Of a stretch of DNA of 64,000 nucleotides, positions 15,374 to 26,056 are shown piece by piece. Under the pieces are notes generated by a model. The model did not search any database. It had not been told where the DNA came from and saw only the letters and a program-made list of their open reading frames with translations. This DNA comes from Marinomonas phaeophyticola (GTDB lineage: Bacteria; Pseudomonadota; Gammaproteobacteria; Pseudomonadales; Marinomonadaceae), in contig NZ_JAPUBN010000006.1 of NCBI RefSeq assembly GCF_026966905.1, positions 1-64,000 of the forward strand, in the 5' to 3' direction. Each line of letters starts with the position of its first letter. Within the stretch, counting starts at the first letter, position 1. The position numbers and the translations under genes are program-made.

Positions 15374-16738
15374 ATGACTGAGTTACTTTCCCCCGCCGGA
15401 ACCTTAAAAAATATGCGTTATGCATTTGCCTATGGTGCAGATGCTGTTTATGCCGGACAACCTAGATACAGCTTGCGAGTACGTAATAATGATTTTGATA
15501 TGGACAACTTGGCCGTTGGAATAGATGAGGCTCATTCTCAGGGTAAAAAGTTTTATGTGGCCAGTAATATTGCGCCTCATAATGCAAAAATCAAAACCTA
15601 CCTTGATGATATCGCGCCAGTAATTGAAATGGGACCCGATGCATTGATCATGTCTGATCCAGGGATGATGATGCTAGTGAAGGAGCGCTGGCCGGATCAA
15701 GAATTGCACCTATCGGTACAGGCCAATGCCGTCAATTGGGCAACCGTTAAGTTTTGGCATAATTACGGTTTATCTCGAGTAATACTCTCACGTGAACTGT
15801 CTTTAAAGGAGATAGGTGAAATCCGTGAAAAAGTGCCGGACATGGAAATTGAAACCTTTGTGCATGGATCACTTTGTGTCGCTTATTCAGGACGCTGTTT
15901 GTTATCAGGGTATTTTAATCGAAGAGACCCTAACCAAGGTACTTGCACAAACTCTTGCCGCTGGCAATACGACATTAAAGCCGCAAAAGAAGAGCTCAGT
16001 GGTGATATTGTTCCACAAGACGGCAGTCATTTAAAAACACCATTAAGCACAGTTGATTACTTTGATCCTACTGTTAATGTAGCGGGAACAACTCTGGGTA
16101 TGGGTAAGCCATTTGATGATGTGGTCTTACTTCGCGAACAAGGAAGGGATGGGGAATATATGCCCGCGTTTGAGGACGAGCATGGAACTTACATTATGAA
16201 TAGTCGAGATTTAAGGGCCATTCAGCATGTTGAAAAACTCATTGAAATGGGAGTGCATTCGCTAAAAATAGAAGGCAGAACAAAATCGCATTTCTATGCC
16301 GCAAGAACCGCTCAGCTTTACCGACAAGCCATTGATGACGCTAAGCATGGGAAAGCGTTTAATACGGACTTAATGGGGCAGTTGGATGGTTTGGCGAATC
16401 GTGGTTATACAGAAGGTTTCTATCGTCGCCACGTACATGATCAATATCAGAATTACCAATCGGGAAATTCGCATTCTACGCACCAGCAATTTGTTGCTGA
16501 AATGACCGGATGGAAAAATGGCTGGTTAGAATTGGATGTGAAGAATAAGTTTTCAGTAGGCGATTCGGTTGAATTAATCACCCCAAATGGGAGTCAAACA
16601 ATGGTTTTAAGTGCGATGGAGTCGTTACATGGGGTGGCATTGAATGTTGCTTCTGGTTCCGGGCATAGGGTGAAGATCCCCTTGTCAGTTGAACCTGAGG
16701 GGCTGGCTTTTGGTATGATGATGAGGAATCTAGCTTAG
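15374..16738 (+). CDS. trhP: U32-family tRNA hydroxylation protein TrhP (YegQ)
   Basis: 454-residue peptidase-U32 family protein nearly colinear with E. coli YegQ. The N-terminus ELLSPAGTLKNMRYAFAYGA, HLSVQANAVNWATVKFW, SGRCLLSGY, GTCTNSCRW and the C-terminal KNKFSVGDS block are all present. TrhP makes 5-hydroxyuridine at the tRNA wobble position using a prephenate-linked pathway; the cysteines in GTCTNSCRW and SGRCLL fit an iron-sulfur site. It is not a true protease. It is monocistronic, with AAGAGAG before the ATG. Confidence 0.93.
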   Translation: MTELLSPAGTLKNMRYAFAYGADAVYAGQPRYSLRVRNNDFDMDNLAVGIDEAHSQGKKFYVASNIAPHNAKIKTYLDDIAPVIEMGPDALIMSDPGMMMLVKERWPDQELHLSVQANAVNWATVKFWHNYGLSRVILSRELSLKEIGEIREKVPDMEIETFVHGSLCVAYSGRCLLSGYFNRRDPNQGTCTNSCRWQYDIKAAKEELSGDIVPQDGSHLKTPLSTVDYFDPTVNVAGTTLGMGKPFDDVVLLREQGRDGEYMPAFEDEHGTYIMNSRDLRAIQHVEKLIEMGVHSLKIEGRTKSHFYAARTAQLYRQAIDDAKHGKAFNTDLMGQLDGLANRGYTEGFYRRHVHDQYQNYQSGNSHSTHQQFVAEMTGWKNGWLELDVKNKFSVGDSVELITPNGSQTMVLSAMESLHGVALNVASGSGHRVKIPLSVEPEGLAFGMMMRNLA

Positions 16739-16964
16739 TCACTCTTTAGTTCTGTTTGTCACTTTTATCTTGTTGGCAAAGATTGAAAAAACCATGATAA
16801 GTTTGTTGTTTGTGTTGGATAGGCGCTTTTGAAAGAGGAAAATATTAATATAAATATTCTTTTAAAGTCTAATAGGTTTTGTTTTTATAACTTAATGATA
16901 TGCTATAGTGAGTCAAATAAAGATAAACGCGAATCCGTTATGACTTTTATTGAGACATTATATT

Positions 16965-17876
16965 ATGACAACAGAGGCTAGACTTACTCATTTAAAACAG
17001 CTTGAAGCTGAGAGTATTCACATTATCCGTGAAGTGGCGGCAGAGTTTGACAATCCAGTTATGCTTTACTCTATCGGTAAAGATTCTGCTGTTATGTTGC
17101 ATCTTGCTATGAAAGCTTTTTATCCAGGCAAACCTCCTTTTCCATTATTGCATGTTGATACGGGTTGGAAATTTAAGGAAATGATTTCCTTCCGTGACAA
17201 GCTAGTTGCTAAATTGGGTTTAGAGTTGCTGGTTCATCAAAACCCAGAAGGTGTTGCTGAAGGTATTGGTCCCTTTACCCATGGCAGTTCCAAGCATACT
17301 GATGTGATGAAGACTCAAGGTTTGAAACAGGCACTTGATAAGTACGGTTTTGATGCGGCATTTGGTGGGGCTAGGCGCGATGAAGAAAAGTCCCGAGCTA
17401 AAGAGAGAGTGTATTCTTTCCGTGACAAACAACATCGTTGGGATCCAAAAAATCAACGTCCAGAGTTGTGGAATATTTACAACGGTAAAGTGAATAAAGG
17501 CGAAAGTATTCGAGTATTCCCCTTGTCAAATTGGACTGAGTTGGATATTTGGCAATACATTTACCTTGAAAACATTGATATTGTACCTCTGTACTTTGCA
17601 AAAGAACGTCCTGTTGTTGAGCGTGATGGCACATTAATCATGGTTGATGATGAGCGTATGCCTTTACGTGAAAATGAAAAACCAATGATGAAGCCGGTTC
17701 GTTTTAGAACACTGGGTTGTTATCCATTAACGGGGGCTGTTGAGTCTGAAGCCGACACGCTGCCTGAAATCATTCAAGAAATGTTGCTTACTAAAAGCTC
17801 TGAAAGACAAGGGCGTATGATAGACCATGATTCGTCTGGTTCGATGGAAGAGAAGAAAAAGCAAGGTTATTTCTAG
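16965..17876 (+). CDS. cysD: Sulfate adenylyltransferase subunit 2
   Basis: 303-residue PAPS-reductase-fold subunit that adenylates sulfate to APS with its GTPase partner CysN. The PP-loop is [11 protein letters not shown], followed by [24 protein letters not shown] and the C-terminal [17 protein letters not shown] 16965 is chosen over an in-frame TTG 15 bases upstream because the usual N-terminus begins [16 protein letters not shown]. cysN follows 105 bases downstream, probably on one transcript. Confidence 0.96.
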   Translation: MTTEARLTHLKQLEAESIHIIREVAAEFDNPVMLYSIGKDSAVMLHLAMKAFYPGKPPFPLLHVDTGWKFKEMISFRDKLVAKLGLELLVHQNPEGVAEGIGPFTHGSSKHTDVMKTQGLKQALDKYGFDAAFGGARRDEEKSRAKERVYSFRDKQHRWDPKNQRPELWNIYNGKVNKGESIRVFPLSNWTELDIWQYIYLENIDIVPLYFAKERPVVERDGTLIMVDDERMPLRENEKPMMKPVRFRTLGCYPLTGAVESEADTLPEIIQEMLLTKSSERQGRMIDHDSSGSMEEKKKQGYF

Positions 17877-17981
17877 GTTTTTAAGGGGTTTTTCAGCTTC
17901 AGTTTTACGTCGATGCCTATTGCTCGTGTTGCGTATGTTGCGTGAAAAACCTATTGGTAATGTAAGGTTTTGGAGTAAGTA

Positions 17982-19595
17982 ATGTCTCATCAATCAGAAT
18001 TAATTAATCAAGATATATTAGGTTATCTAAAGCAGCATGAAGAAAAAGACATGTTGCGTTTGTTGACGTGCGGTAACGTTGATGACGGTAAAAGTACGCT
18101 TATTGGTCGGTTGTTGCATGATTCAAAATTGATTTTTGAAGATCATATGGAAGCGGTTAAGCGTGATAGTAAAAAGTCAGGCACACAGGGTGAAGAAGTC
18201 GATTTAGCTTTGCTGGTTGATGGTTTGCAGGCAGAGCGTGAGCAAGGTATTACTATTGATGTGGCTTACCGTTATTTCTCTACTGAGAAGCGTAAGTTTA
18301 TTATTGCGGATACGCCTGGGCATGAACAGTATACGCGGAACATGGCGACAGGGGCATCCACGTCGGATTTAGCCATTATTTTGATTGATGCCCGCTACGG
18401 TGTGCAAACCCAGACTAAGCGTCATAGTTATATTGCCGCTTTGTTGGGTATTAAACATTTGGTCATTGCTATCAATAAAATGGATTTAGTTGAGTTCTCT
18501 GAAGCTCGATACAACGAGATTAAAACGAATTACTTGGCATTTAATAAACAACTTGGTAACCGTGCAACAGATGATGTTCGATTTGTACCTTTGTCGGCTT
18601 TGAAAGGAGACAATGTCGTTAATCTTTCTGAGCATACTCCTTGGTATCAAGGTGGATCTCTTATGAACATTCTTGAAGACGTTAAAATCAATCGAGATGT
18701 AAGAAGTGATGCTTTCCGCTTTCCGGTACAATATGTGAACCGTCCAAATCTGGACTTTAGAGGGTTCTCTGGAACGGTGGCGGCTGGGCAGGTTAAGCCT
18801 GGTGATGAAATTATTGCTTTACCATCAGGTAAGACAAGTAAGGTCGAGTCTATTGTCACTTATGATGGCAATTTGGATGTTGCAAAATCAGGGCAAGCAG
18901 TAACACTTACTCTAGAAGATGAAATTGATGTAAGTCGTGGCGATATGCTGGCCCACAAAGGTAGAGAGCCTTTGATGGCGAGCACTTTGAGGACATCGAT
19001 CGTTTGGATGGCCGAACAGCCATTGGTTCCAGGTAAGTTATATAATTTTAAGGTGGGCACTCAGTCTGTACCTGGTAAAGTGCATCACTTTACGCATCGA
19101 GTTGATGTGAATACTCTGGAAAAAAGTAATATTGAGCAATTAGAGTTAAATGGTATTGCTGAATGCGTGGTTCAGTTTGATGCACCGGTTGCGTTTGACT
19201 CTTACGTCGACAGTCGCTTTACCGGGGCAATCATTGTTATTGATCGTTTAACAAATGTGACTGTTGGTGCCGCAATGGCGGAAGAGGCGGTTGCTGACTT
19301 GGATGCGAATACGGTGGTCACCGCGGAAGATAGAGCGGCGCGATTGGGTCAAAAACCGGCTGTCATTTCTTTATCAAGTAATGTGCGTGCTCAAGCGGAA
19401 TTAATTGAGCGATTGCTGTTGAACAAAGGCATTGCCTCTATTGTTAAATTAGATGCGACAGAGTCTGAAGTGGCACTTCTTAGGGAAACGGGTTTAACCA
19501 TCTTGATTGGTGATGACAGCTTGTCTGATTCTCAGGTCATGGAAGAGAAGTTGGATGATCTAGTGCTTAGTGTAATTGATAAAGTGCGTTTGTAA
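17982..19595 (+). CDS. cysN: Sulfate adenylyltransferase subunit 1 with degenerate APS-kinase tail
   Basis: 537-residue GTPase subunit of ATP sulfurylase. [17 protein letters not shown] (G1), [11 protein letters not shown] (G3) and NKMD (G4) are intact, followed by EF-Tu-like barrel domains. Canonical CysN stops near 475 residues, while CysNC fusions carry a full APS kinase. Here about 100 extra residues begin [19 protein letters not shown], align in layout with the start of a CysC domain, but lack its GxSGSGKS P-loop and end early. I infer a decayed kinase domain; APS kinase would have to be encoded elsewhere. A terminator follows at 19641. Confidence 0.94.
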   Translation: MSHQSELINQDILGYLKQHEEKDMLRLLTCGNVDDGKSTLIGRLLHDSKLIFEDHMEAVKRDSKKSGTQGEEVDLALLVDGLQAEREQGITIDVAYRYFSTEKRKFIIADTPGHEQYTRNMATGASTSDLAIILIDARYGVQTQTKRHSYIAALLGIKHLVIAINKMDLVEFSEARYNEIKTNYLAFNKQLGNRATDDVRFVPLSALKGDNVVNLSEHTPWYQGGSLMNILEDVKINRDVRSDAFRFPVQYVNRPNLDFRGFSGTVAAGQVKPGDEIIALPSGKTSKVESIVTYDGNLDVAKSGQAVTLTLEDEIDVSRGDMLAHKGREPLMASTLRTSIVWMAEQPLVPGKLYNFKVGTQSVPGKVHHFTHRVDVNTLEKSNIEQLELNGIAECVVQFDAPVAFDSYVDSRFTGAIIVIDRLTNVTVGAAMAEEAVADLDANTVVTAEDRAARLGQKPAVISLSSNVRAQAELIERLLLNKGIASIVKLDATESEVALLRETGLTILIGDDSLSDSQVMEEKLDDLVLSVIDKVRL

Positions 19596-19908
19596 TTTTA
19601 TCGATAAATAACTCAATATTAGTACGTTGAATACCTCAGAAAATCCCAGCTTTGTCTGGGATTTTTTATTTTTACATGGAGCGTTATAGCTAAATGAGGT
19701 GTTTTTTTTGTACGTAAGTAAGAATTTTTTTAATTAAAAAATGCATTTTCTTACGGAAAAGTACTCTTTGACGGTGGTTATTGATAATTGTGGGCGTTAT
19801 TATGGTTCTTCATATTATAAAGGTGCGTGAAGTCTCGCTATTTTGAGTGGACTTTTACTTAATAAAAGTCTCGTTCCTACTACCTATAAAATTTACAAGG
19901 GGATAGCA
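19596..19908. other. Intergenic region between cysN and slyD
   Basis: 313 bases with the cysN terminator at 19641-19669 and an AT-rich inverted repeat, GTAAGAA (19718-19724) with TTCTTAC (19748-19754), around TTTTTTAATTAAAAAA. The slyD promoter probably lies at 19760-19850, but I could not pick a convincing pair of boxes. An SD (AAGGGG) precedes slyD. Confidence 0.6.
19641..19669 (+). terminator. Terminator of cysDN
   Basis: AAATCCCAG (19641-19649) and CTGGGATTT (19656-19664) form a 9-bp stem with loop CTTTGT, followed by TTT and more T. Confidence 0.88.
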
Positions 19909-20391
19909 ATGCAAATAGCGTTGAATACTGTAGTAAGCATGCATTATACATTGGTTGATGAGGAAGGAACTGAGCTAGATTCTTCTATTGGTCAAGAGCC
20001 ATTGGTGTTTTTGAGTGGCGCTCAAAATATTATTGAAGGTCTAGATAAGGCATTACAGGGAAAACAGGCTGGTGATAAAGAGTCTGTTTCTGTTACTCCA
20101 GAAGAAGCGTATGGTCCTGTTTATCCAGAAATGGTGCAAGAAGTGCCTCGCGATAACTTCCAAGGTGTAGATGTTATCGAAATCGGCATGCAGTTCATGG
20201 CCCAAACACCAGGTGGTGAGCAGCCTGTGACGGTTATTGCGGTTGGTGATGAAGGTGTTACTTTAGATGGAAACCATCCATTGGCAGGGAAAACGCTAAA
20301 ATTTGATGTAGAGATTATTGATGTACGTGCGGCGACTGAAGAAGAGTTAGAGCACGGACATGTTCACGGTGAAGGTGGTCATCACCATTAA
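19909..20391 (+). CDS. slyD: FKBP-type peptidyl-prolyl isomerase SlyD
   Basis: 160-residue FKBP-type prolyl isomerase and metallochaperone. The N-terminal FKBP half (VVSMHYTLVDEEGTELDSS) is interrupted by the IF chaperone domain (VTPEEAYGPVYPEMVQEVPR), and the chain ends in a metal-binding His-rich tail GHVHGEGGHHH. The tail is shorter and poorer in Cys than E. coli SlyD. ATG 19909 follows AAGGGGATAGCA. It assists folding and nickel delivery. Confidence 0.92.
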   Translation: MQIALNTVVSMHYTLVDEEGTELDSSIGQEPLVFLSGAQNIIEGLDKALQGKQAGDKESVSVTPEEAYGPVYPEMVQEVPRDNFQGVDVIEIGMQFMAQTPGGEQPVTVIAVGDEGVTLDGNHPLAGKTLKFDVEIIDVRAATEEELEHGHVHGEGGHHH

Positions 20392-20469
20392 TCGTTAAAA
20401 ATTAATGGATTAGACTTTAATAATGGCGCTTAATTGCGCCATTATTGTTTTTAATGGGCTAGATGGTGT

Positions 20470-20967
20470 ATGAGTATCAAGATGTTAGAGAAAAAAGACG
20501 TTTTGAATGGTGTGCAATGGGCCTTAATGGAAAGAGTCGAAGTGGCAAAAAAGGCGGCTTATCAAGCTTACGAGCAGGCGACTAATGTAGAGTCTGTCGC
20601 TGAAAATAAATACGATACATTTGGGCTTGAAGCCTCTTATTTGGCTCATGGGCAATCCCAGAGAGTGGCCGAGTGCGAAGCTGATCTGGCGGTATTTATA
20701 AAATACAAATCACAATACGCACGTCTACATCAGATTATTTCAGAAGGCAGTCTTGTGCAGGTGAGAGAGCAAAATTCAGAAACCTTTTACTTTTTTATCA
20801 GCCCTGTTGCGGGAGGTACGAAAGTTACATTTAAGGGGGAAGTGATTACTTTACTGTCTATGACATCGCCTTTTGGTAGTAGCTTATTAGGGAAGGAAGA
20901 GGGTGATGAAATAGCGTTAGATACGGCATATAGTCATAAACAGTATGAAGTAGAAAATTGTTGCTGA
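20470..20967 (+). CDS. GreA/GreB-like protein
   Basis: 165-residue protein with the two-part layout of Gre factors: an N-terminal coiled coil (about residues 20-90, with ENKYDTFGLEASYLAHGQ) and a C-terminal FKBP-like domain ending SPFGSSLLGKEEGDEI, close to the GreA SPIARGLIGKEEDD block. The acidic tip residues that GreA uses to stimulate RNA polymerase cleavage are not clearly present, so it may act as an anti-Gre or regulatory paralogue (inference). The C-terminus NCC is odd. It is 78 bases after slyD. Confidence 0.7.
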   Translation: MSIKMLEKKDVLNGVQWALMERVEVAKKAAYQAYEQATNVESVAENKYDTFGLEASYLAHGQSQRVAECEADLAVFIKYKSQYARLHQIISEGSLVQVREQNSETFYFFISPVAGGTKVTFKGEVITLLSMTSPFGSSLLGKEEGDEIALDTAYSHKQYEVENCC

Positions 20968-21108
20968 AGTATGTGTTTTCTGGGTTTCGTAGGCGAAAAA
21001 CTTCTCTTAGCGGTTTAAAATGCTTCGTGGTAAACTGCCCCGTTAATAATCAGGTCTCGACACACGGAAGACCTACTATCCTATACTGACTTGAGTACAT
21101 CAATCTCC

Positions 21109-22755
21109 ATGTTACGACTAAATGATATAAAATTACCACTTGAGCACACAGATGAAGATCTTAGTGCAGCAATTATGGCCACATTAGGCATTGAAGCAAA
21201 TGAATTAAATGCTTTCACTCTTTTCAAGAGAAGTTATGACGCCCGTAAAAAAGGTAATATAGTTTTATTATATCAATTGGATGTTGAGCTTAATGCGGAT
21301 GTTGAGAAAAGAATTCTTGAGCAAGTAGGCGATAGTCAAAGGATTAAGCCCACTCCAGATACTTCCTATCATTACGTTGCTTCTGTGGATTCCAGCTTTC
21401 CTAGTGATAAGCAGCGACGACCTATCGTTATTGGTTTTGGTCCGTGTGGCATTATGGCCGCATTATTATTGGCGCAAATGGGTTTGAAACCGATCGTTTT
21501 GGAACGTGGTCAAGATGTTCGACAGCGTACTAAAGACACCTGGGGCTTGTGGCGTGATAGGAAATTGAATACAGAATCAAATGTTCAGTTTGGAGAAGGC
21601 GGCGCCGGTACTTTCTCAGATGGTAAGCTTTGGAGTCAAGTAAAAGATAAGCGTTTCCTTGGTCGTAAAGTAATGGAAGAGTTTGTTAAAGCTGGTGCCC
21701 CAGAAGAGATTCTCTATGTTAGTAAACCTCATATCGGTACGTTCAAGTTAGTGAAAATGGTTGAAAACATTCGTGCTGAAATTGTGAGTTTAGGCGGGGA
21801 GATTCGTTTTGACTCTAAGGTCGAAAAAGTGAATCGCGAACTTGATCGTGGAACCGAGCAGGGAAAAATAACCGGAGTGACGCTTTCAACAGGTGAGGTG
21901 CTGGCGACTCATCATTTGGTGCTAGCTATTGGCCACAGTGCGAGAGATACTTTCAAGATGCTTTTAGATGAAGGTGTTTATATGGAAGCCAAACCTTTTT
22001 CTATCGGTTTTCGTATAGAACATCCGCAATCTGTTATTGATGCCGGCCGTTTTGGTGTACAGGCAGGTCATCCTATTCTTGGTGCAGCCGATTATAAATT
22101 GGTTCATCATTGTGAAAATGGCCGCAGTGTCTACAGTTTTTGTATGTGCCCAGGTGGTACGGTAGTGGCAGCAACGTCGGAAGATGATCGCGTAGTCACA
22201 AATGGTATGTCTCAATATTCCCGTAATGAACGCAATGCTAATTCAGCCATCGTTGTTGGTATTGACCCACAGAAAGATTATCCAGATCATATCTTAGCTG
22301 GTGTTGATCTACAGCGTAAATTGGAGTCGCTTGCTTTTGAGATGGGCGGCAAGAATTATAATGCTCCCGCTCAATTGGTCGGAGATTTCTTGAAAGGAGT
22401 GCCTTCTACTGAGCTTGGGTCGGTAGAGCCTTCTTATAAACCAGGTGTGAAATTAGTTGATTTATCGACAGCTTTGCCTAAGTTTGCTATCGACGCGATG
22501 AGAGAAGCTTTAACGGTATTTGATCGACAAATTAAAGGGTTTGCAATGAACGATGCTTTGCTAACGGGAATTGAAACGCGAACATCGTCTCCTGTAAGTA
22601 TTCGTAGGAACAAGGAATTTGTTAGCTTAAATACCACTGGACTATACCCAGCAGGTGAAGGTGCTGGGTATGCTGGTGGTATTTTATCTGCAGGAATTGA
22701 TGGTATTAAAGTGGCCGAGGCCGTGGCATTAAGTATTTTGAATAATGCCAAATAA
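21109..22755 (+). CDS. FAD-dependent oxidoreductase of the COG2509 type
   Basis: 548-residue flavoprotein, uncharacterised in function. The FAD-binding motif GFGPCGIMAALLLAQMGLKP sits near residues 110-130 after an alpha/beta N-terminal domain that starts MLRLNDIKLPL. GEGGAGTFSDGKL and the C-terminal TGLYPAGEGAGYAGGILSA blocks are hallmarks of the family. ATG 21109 is chosen because homologs begin at this point; a TTG 18 bases upstream is in frame, but no SD is clear for either. It is a single gene between the GreA-like gene and aspS. Confidence 0.85.
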   Translation: MLRLNDIKLPLEHTDEDLSAAIMATLGIEANELNAFTLFKRSYDARKKGNIVLLYQLDVELNADVEKRILEQVGDSQRIKPTPDTSYHYVASVDSSFPSDKQRRPIVIGFGPCGIMAALLLAQMGLKPIVLERGQDVRQRTKDTWGLWRDRKLNTESNVQFGEGGAGTFSDGKLWSQVKDKRFLGRKVMEEFVKAGAPEEILYVSKPHIGTFKLVKMVENIRAEIVSLGGEIRFDSKVEKVNRELDRGTEQGKITGVTLSTGEVLATHHLVLAIGHSARDTFKMLLDEGVYMEAKPFSIGFRIEHPQSVIDAGRFGVQAGHPILGAADYKLVHHCENGRSVYSFCMCPGGTVVAATSEDDRVVTNGMSQYSRNERNANSAIVVGIDPQKDYPDHILAGVDLQRKLESLAFEMGGKNYNAPAQLVGDFLKGVPSTELGSVEPSYKPGVKLVDLSTALPKFAIDAMREALTVFDRQIKGFAMNDALLTGIETRTSSPVSIRRNKEFVSLNTTGLYPAGEGAGYAGGILSAGIDGIKVAEAVALSILNNAK

Positions 22756-22982
22756 ATATCTGTGAGTGCTTTTTAACGTATAAAGGCCACTGATTTTTCG
22801 CTATGCCCTAGAGTGTCAGCGTTTGTTCGCTTATAATGCGGGCACTTTTAACATTTGAATAAACTAGAGCGTCATAGTGTGGAATTGATTCCTCTACTTG
22901 ACGAAGGTCTGTTGCCTATTGCTTCCGACTTTTTAGACTTAAATAAACACGCTTACTGAGCTAGTAACAGGATAAAAATATT

Positions 22983-24752
22983 ATGCGCAGCCATTATTGC
23001 GGCGAATTAAATGCTACCAATATTTCTCAAGAAGTCACTTTGTGTGGCTGGGTCCATCGTAGACGTGATCATGGGGGCGTGATCTTTCTAGATGTACGTG
23101 ATCGTGAAGGCGTGACACAAGTTGTTTTTGATCCAGATCGTGCAGAAAGTTTTGCGCTTGCAGACAGTGTTCGTAATGAATATGTTGTTAAGTTAACTGG
23201 TAAAGTGAGAGCTCGTCCTGAAGGGACAACTAACCCTAATATGTCTACAGGTGAAATTGAGATTTTAGGCCTTGAGCTTGAAGTCTTGAATGCGGCTCAA
23301 ACACCTCCTTTCCAATTGGATGAACATCAGGCTGTTGGTGAAGATGTTCGATTAAAGAATCGTTTTATTGATCTTCGTCGTCCTGAAGTTCAGCAAAAAC
23401 TGCGCTTTCGCTCTAAAGTAACGTCCGTGTTGCGTCGTTATTTAGATGACAACGGCTTCTTAGACATTGAAACACCTATTTTGACTCGAGCGACACCAGA
23501 AGGTGCGCGTGATTATTTAGTGCCAAGTCGTACTCAGCAAGGCAGTTTTTTCGCATTGCCGCAATCTCCACAGCTTTTTAAGCAGTTGTTGATGGTGTCC
23601 GGTTTTGATCGTTATTATCAAATTGCGAAATGTTTCCGAGACGAAGATTTACGTGCAGATCGCCAGCCAGAGTTTACTCAGATTGATATCGAAGCGTCAT
23701 TTATGAGCGAAGAAGAAATCATGAGAATGACGGAAGAGATGATTACTGGGATGTTTAAGGAACTTCTTAGTGTTGATCTTGGTGCCTTTCCACGTATGCC
23801 GTATTCTGAAGCGATGGAAACGTATGGATCAGATAAGCCAGATTTACGTATACCGTTAACCATTGTAACCGTTTCTGATTTGATGACTGAAGTGGACTTT
23901 AAAGTATTCTCTGGCCCAGCCAAAGATGAAAAAGGTCGTGTTGCTGCATTAAAAGTGCCTGGCGGGAATTCGCTAACTCGTAAGCAAATTGATGAATACA
24001 CAAAATTTGTTGGTATTTATGGTGCTAAAGGTTTGGCATACATTAAGGTTAACGATAAATCGAATCTTGAGGAAGGGTTGCAATCTCCTATTGTGAAATT
24101 CTTACCGATTGAGGTTCGTCAGCAATTGCTTGATCGCCTTGAGGCTCAAGATGGTGACTTAATTTTCTTTGGTGCAGATTCTATTAAAGTGGTTACGGAA
24201 GCATTAGGCGCACTACGTTGTAAAGTGGGTGATGACCTTAACTTGTACACTTGTGAGTGGGCTCCTTTATGGGTAGTGGACTTCCCAATGTTCGAAGAAA
24301 CTTCGGATGGTGGAATTACCGCAATTCATCACCCATTTACCGCGCCGTCTTGCAGTGCAGAAGAGCTAAAAGCGAACCCGTTAACGGCACTTTCTCAAGC
24401 TTATGATATGGTATTGAACGGCACCGAATTAGGTGGTGGTTCTATTCGTATTCATAAAGGCGATATGCAGGAAACAGTCTTTGAATTGCTTAATATTTCT
24501 CCTGAAGAGCAAGAAGAGAAATTTGGTTTCCTATTAGATGCGCTTAAATTTGGTGCACCACCGCATGGTGGGTTGGCATTTGGTTTAGACCGTCTTGTTA
24601 TGTTAATGACAGGGTCACAATCTATTCGTGATGTGATTGCTTTTCCTAAAACCCAGAGTGCTACGTGCTTGTTGACTCAGGCGCCTGGTGAAGTAAGTGA
24701 GAAGCAACTAAAAGAACTGCATATTCGTGTTCGTAAACCCGTTGTTGAATAA
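22983..24752 (+). CDS. aspS: Aspartyl-tRNA synthetase
   Basis: 589-residue class IIb synthetase, the usual bacterial length. An OB-fold anticodon-binding domain ([20 protein letters not shown]) is followed by motif 2 ([20 protein letters not shown]), a GAD insert, and motif 3 ([14 protein letters not shown]). It charges tRNA-Asp, or also tRNA-Asn in species without asparaginyl-tRNA synthetase. The ATG at 22983 is the family start. A strong terminator follows at 24797; yebC, often next in related genomes, is absent. Confidence 0.98.
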   Translation: MRSHYCGELNATNISQEVTLCGWVHRRRDHGGVIFLDVRDREGVTQVVFDPDRAESFALADSVRNEYVVKLTGKVRARPEGTTNPNMSTGEIEILGLELEVLNAAQTPPFQLDEHQAVGEDVRLKNRFIDLRRPEVQQKLRFRSKVTSVLRRYLDDNGFLDIETPILTRATPEGARDYLVPSRTQQGSFFALPQSPQLFKQLLMVSGFDRYYQIAKCFRDEDLRADRQPEFTQIDIEASFMSEEEIMRMTEEMITGMFKELLSVDLGAFPRMPYSEAMETYGSDKPDLRIPLTIVTVSDLMTEVDFKVFSGPAKDEKGRVAALKVPGGNSLTRKQIDEYTKFVGIYGAKGLAYIKVNDKSNLEEGLQSPIVKFLPIEVRQQLLDRLEAQDGDLIFFGADSIKVVTEALGALRCKVGDDLNLYTCEWAPLWVVDFPMFEETSDGGITAIHHPFTAPSCSAEELKANPLTALSQAYDMVLNGTELGGGSIRIHKGDMQETVFELLNISPEEQEEKFGFLLDALKFGAPPHGGLAFGLDRLVMLMTGSQSIRDVIAFPKTQSATCLLTQAPGEVSEKQLKELHIRVRKPVVE

Positions 24753-24796
24753 GTTTTTCTGATGCCTGATTTTATCTAAGTGTAAAGAAATTATAA

Positions 24797-24823
24797 AAAA
24801 GGTCGCTTTAAGCGACCTTTTTT
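24797..24823 (+). terminator. Terminator of aspS
   Basis: AAAAGGTCGCT (24797-24807) and AGCGACCTTTT (24811-24821) form an 11-bp stem with loop TTA, with T continuing to 24823. Confidence 0.92.
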
Positions 24824-24893
24824 AATTAATATTGACTATCAAACAAGTACTGTTGGAATATACAGTGTGTTTTATTAGAAAGGTGATAGAGTA

Positions 24894-25451
24894 TTGACGC
24901 GTATTTTAGCAATCGATCCAGGTTCGAGGATTACTGGTTTTGGTATCATTGATGTTGATGTCAGAGGAAAGATAAAATACGTGAACAGTGGCTGCATAAG
25001 ATTACCAGATGAAGCACTGTCTATTAGATTGAAGAATATTTATCTGAATGTGCAAACACTATTTTCTGATTATCATCCCGATGAGTTTGCCATCGAGGAA
25101 GTTTTTTTGGCAAAGAACGCGAATTCAGCTCTAAAATTAGGGCAGGCTCGTGGTGCGGCTATTGTGGTGGCGGCTTTAAATGATTTGTTTATACATGAGT
25201 ATTCTGCAAAACGTGTTAAGCAATCCGTTGTCGGTAATGGAGGCGCAGACAAGTTGCAAGTACAACAAATGGTGCAGTTATTATTGTCTTTAGATAAGTC
25301 GCCGCAAGCGGATGCAGCGGATGCACTTGCTATTGCCTTGTGTCACGCCCATACAAGAACCGCCGCTGGATTGGAATATGGTACAGGCAAGCGAGCCTTG
25401 AGGAATTCAGGTAAGCGCTGGACCGAATTAGATGTAAGGAAAATAAAGTGA
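24894..25451 (+). CDS. ruvC: Holliday junction endonuclease RuvC
   Basis: 185-residue RNase-H-fold resolvase that cuts Holliday junctions. Acidic catalytic residues are D7 in AIDPGSR, the Glu in [18 protein letters not shown], and the two Asp in [10 protein letters not shown]; all four are present. It starts with TTG ([10 protein letters not shown]). The stop overlaps the ruvA GTG by four bases. The C-terminal tail is slightly longer than in E. coli RuvC. Confidence 0.97.
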   Translation: MTRILAIDPGSRITGFGIIDVDVRGKIKYVNSGCIRLPDEALSIRLKNIYLNVQTLFSDYHPDEFAIEEVFLAKNANSALKLGQARGAAIVVAALNDLFIHEYSAKRVKQSVVGNGGADKLQVQQMVQLLLSLDKSPQADAADALAIALCHAHTRTAAGLEYGTGKRALRNSGKRWTELDVRKIK

Positions 25452-26056
25452 TTGGTCGCTTAGTCGGAAAATTGATAGAAAAAATGCCCCCGGAGTTGCT
25501 GATAGATGTAGGTGGGGTGGGTTACGAGTTAAGTGCTTCAATGACAACGATTTATGAACTGCCTCCAGTGGGTGAACACGTCATTTTATTTACGCACTAT
25601 CAAGTTAAAGAAGATGCTCATACTCTATATGGGTTTATTGATAAATCTGAGAGAGCCTTATTTCGTATACTGATAAAAGTAAATGGAATTGGTCCCAAGA
25701 TGGCGTTGGCGATTTTATCAAGTATGTCGGCTGATGAATTAGTAAAATTTGTTCAGGAATCAGACGTTACTGCGTTAACAGGAATACCAGGTGTCGGTAA
25801 AAAGACTGCTGAGCGTCTCATCATTGAATTGAGAGATAAGCTAGGTCAAGCGGCTAAGCAGGATTTGTTTTCTACTCCTGAGGTATTGAAGCAAGTTAAG
25901 GCAGATCCAAGACAAGAGGCAGAATCGGCTTTGATTGCTTTAGGGTATAAGCCTCAAGAAGCGGCGAAGGCTATTGCATTAATTCCTATGTCGAATTCAA
26001 GTAGTGAAGATGTTATCAAAGCAGCATTGAAAAATATGCTCAGAAAGGGTAGTTGA
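25448..26056 (+). CDS. ruvA: Holliday junction helicase subunit RuvA
   Basis: 202-residue junction-binding subunit: an N-terminal OB domain ([20 protein letters not shown]), two helix-hairpin-helix motifs ([17 protein letters not shown] and [22 protein letters not shown]) and a C-terminal domain III that contacts RuvB. It starts with GTG overlapping ruvC by four bases (GTGA), and its TGA touches the ruvB ATG. Confidence 0.97.
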   Translation: MIGRLVGKLIEKMPPELLIDVGGVGYELSASMTTIYELPPVGEHVILFTHYQVKEDAHTLYGFIDKSERALFRILIKVNGIGPKMALAILSSMSADELVKFVQESDVTALTGIPGVGKKTAERLIIELRDKLGQAAKQDLFSTPEVLKQVKADPRQEAESALIALGYKPQEAAKAIALIPMSNSSSEDVIKAALKNMLRKGS

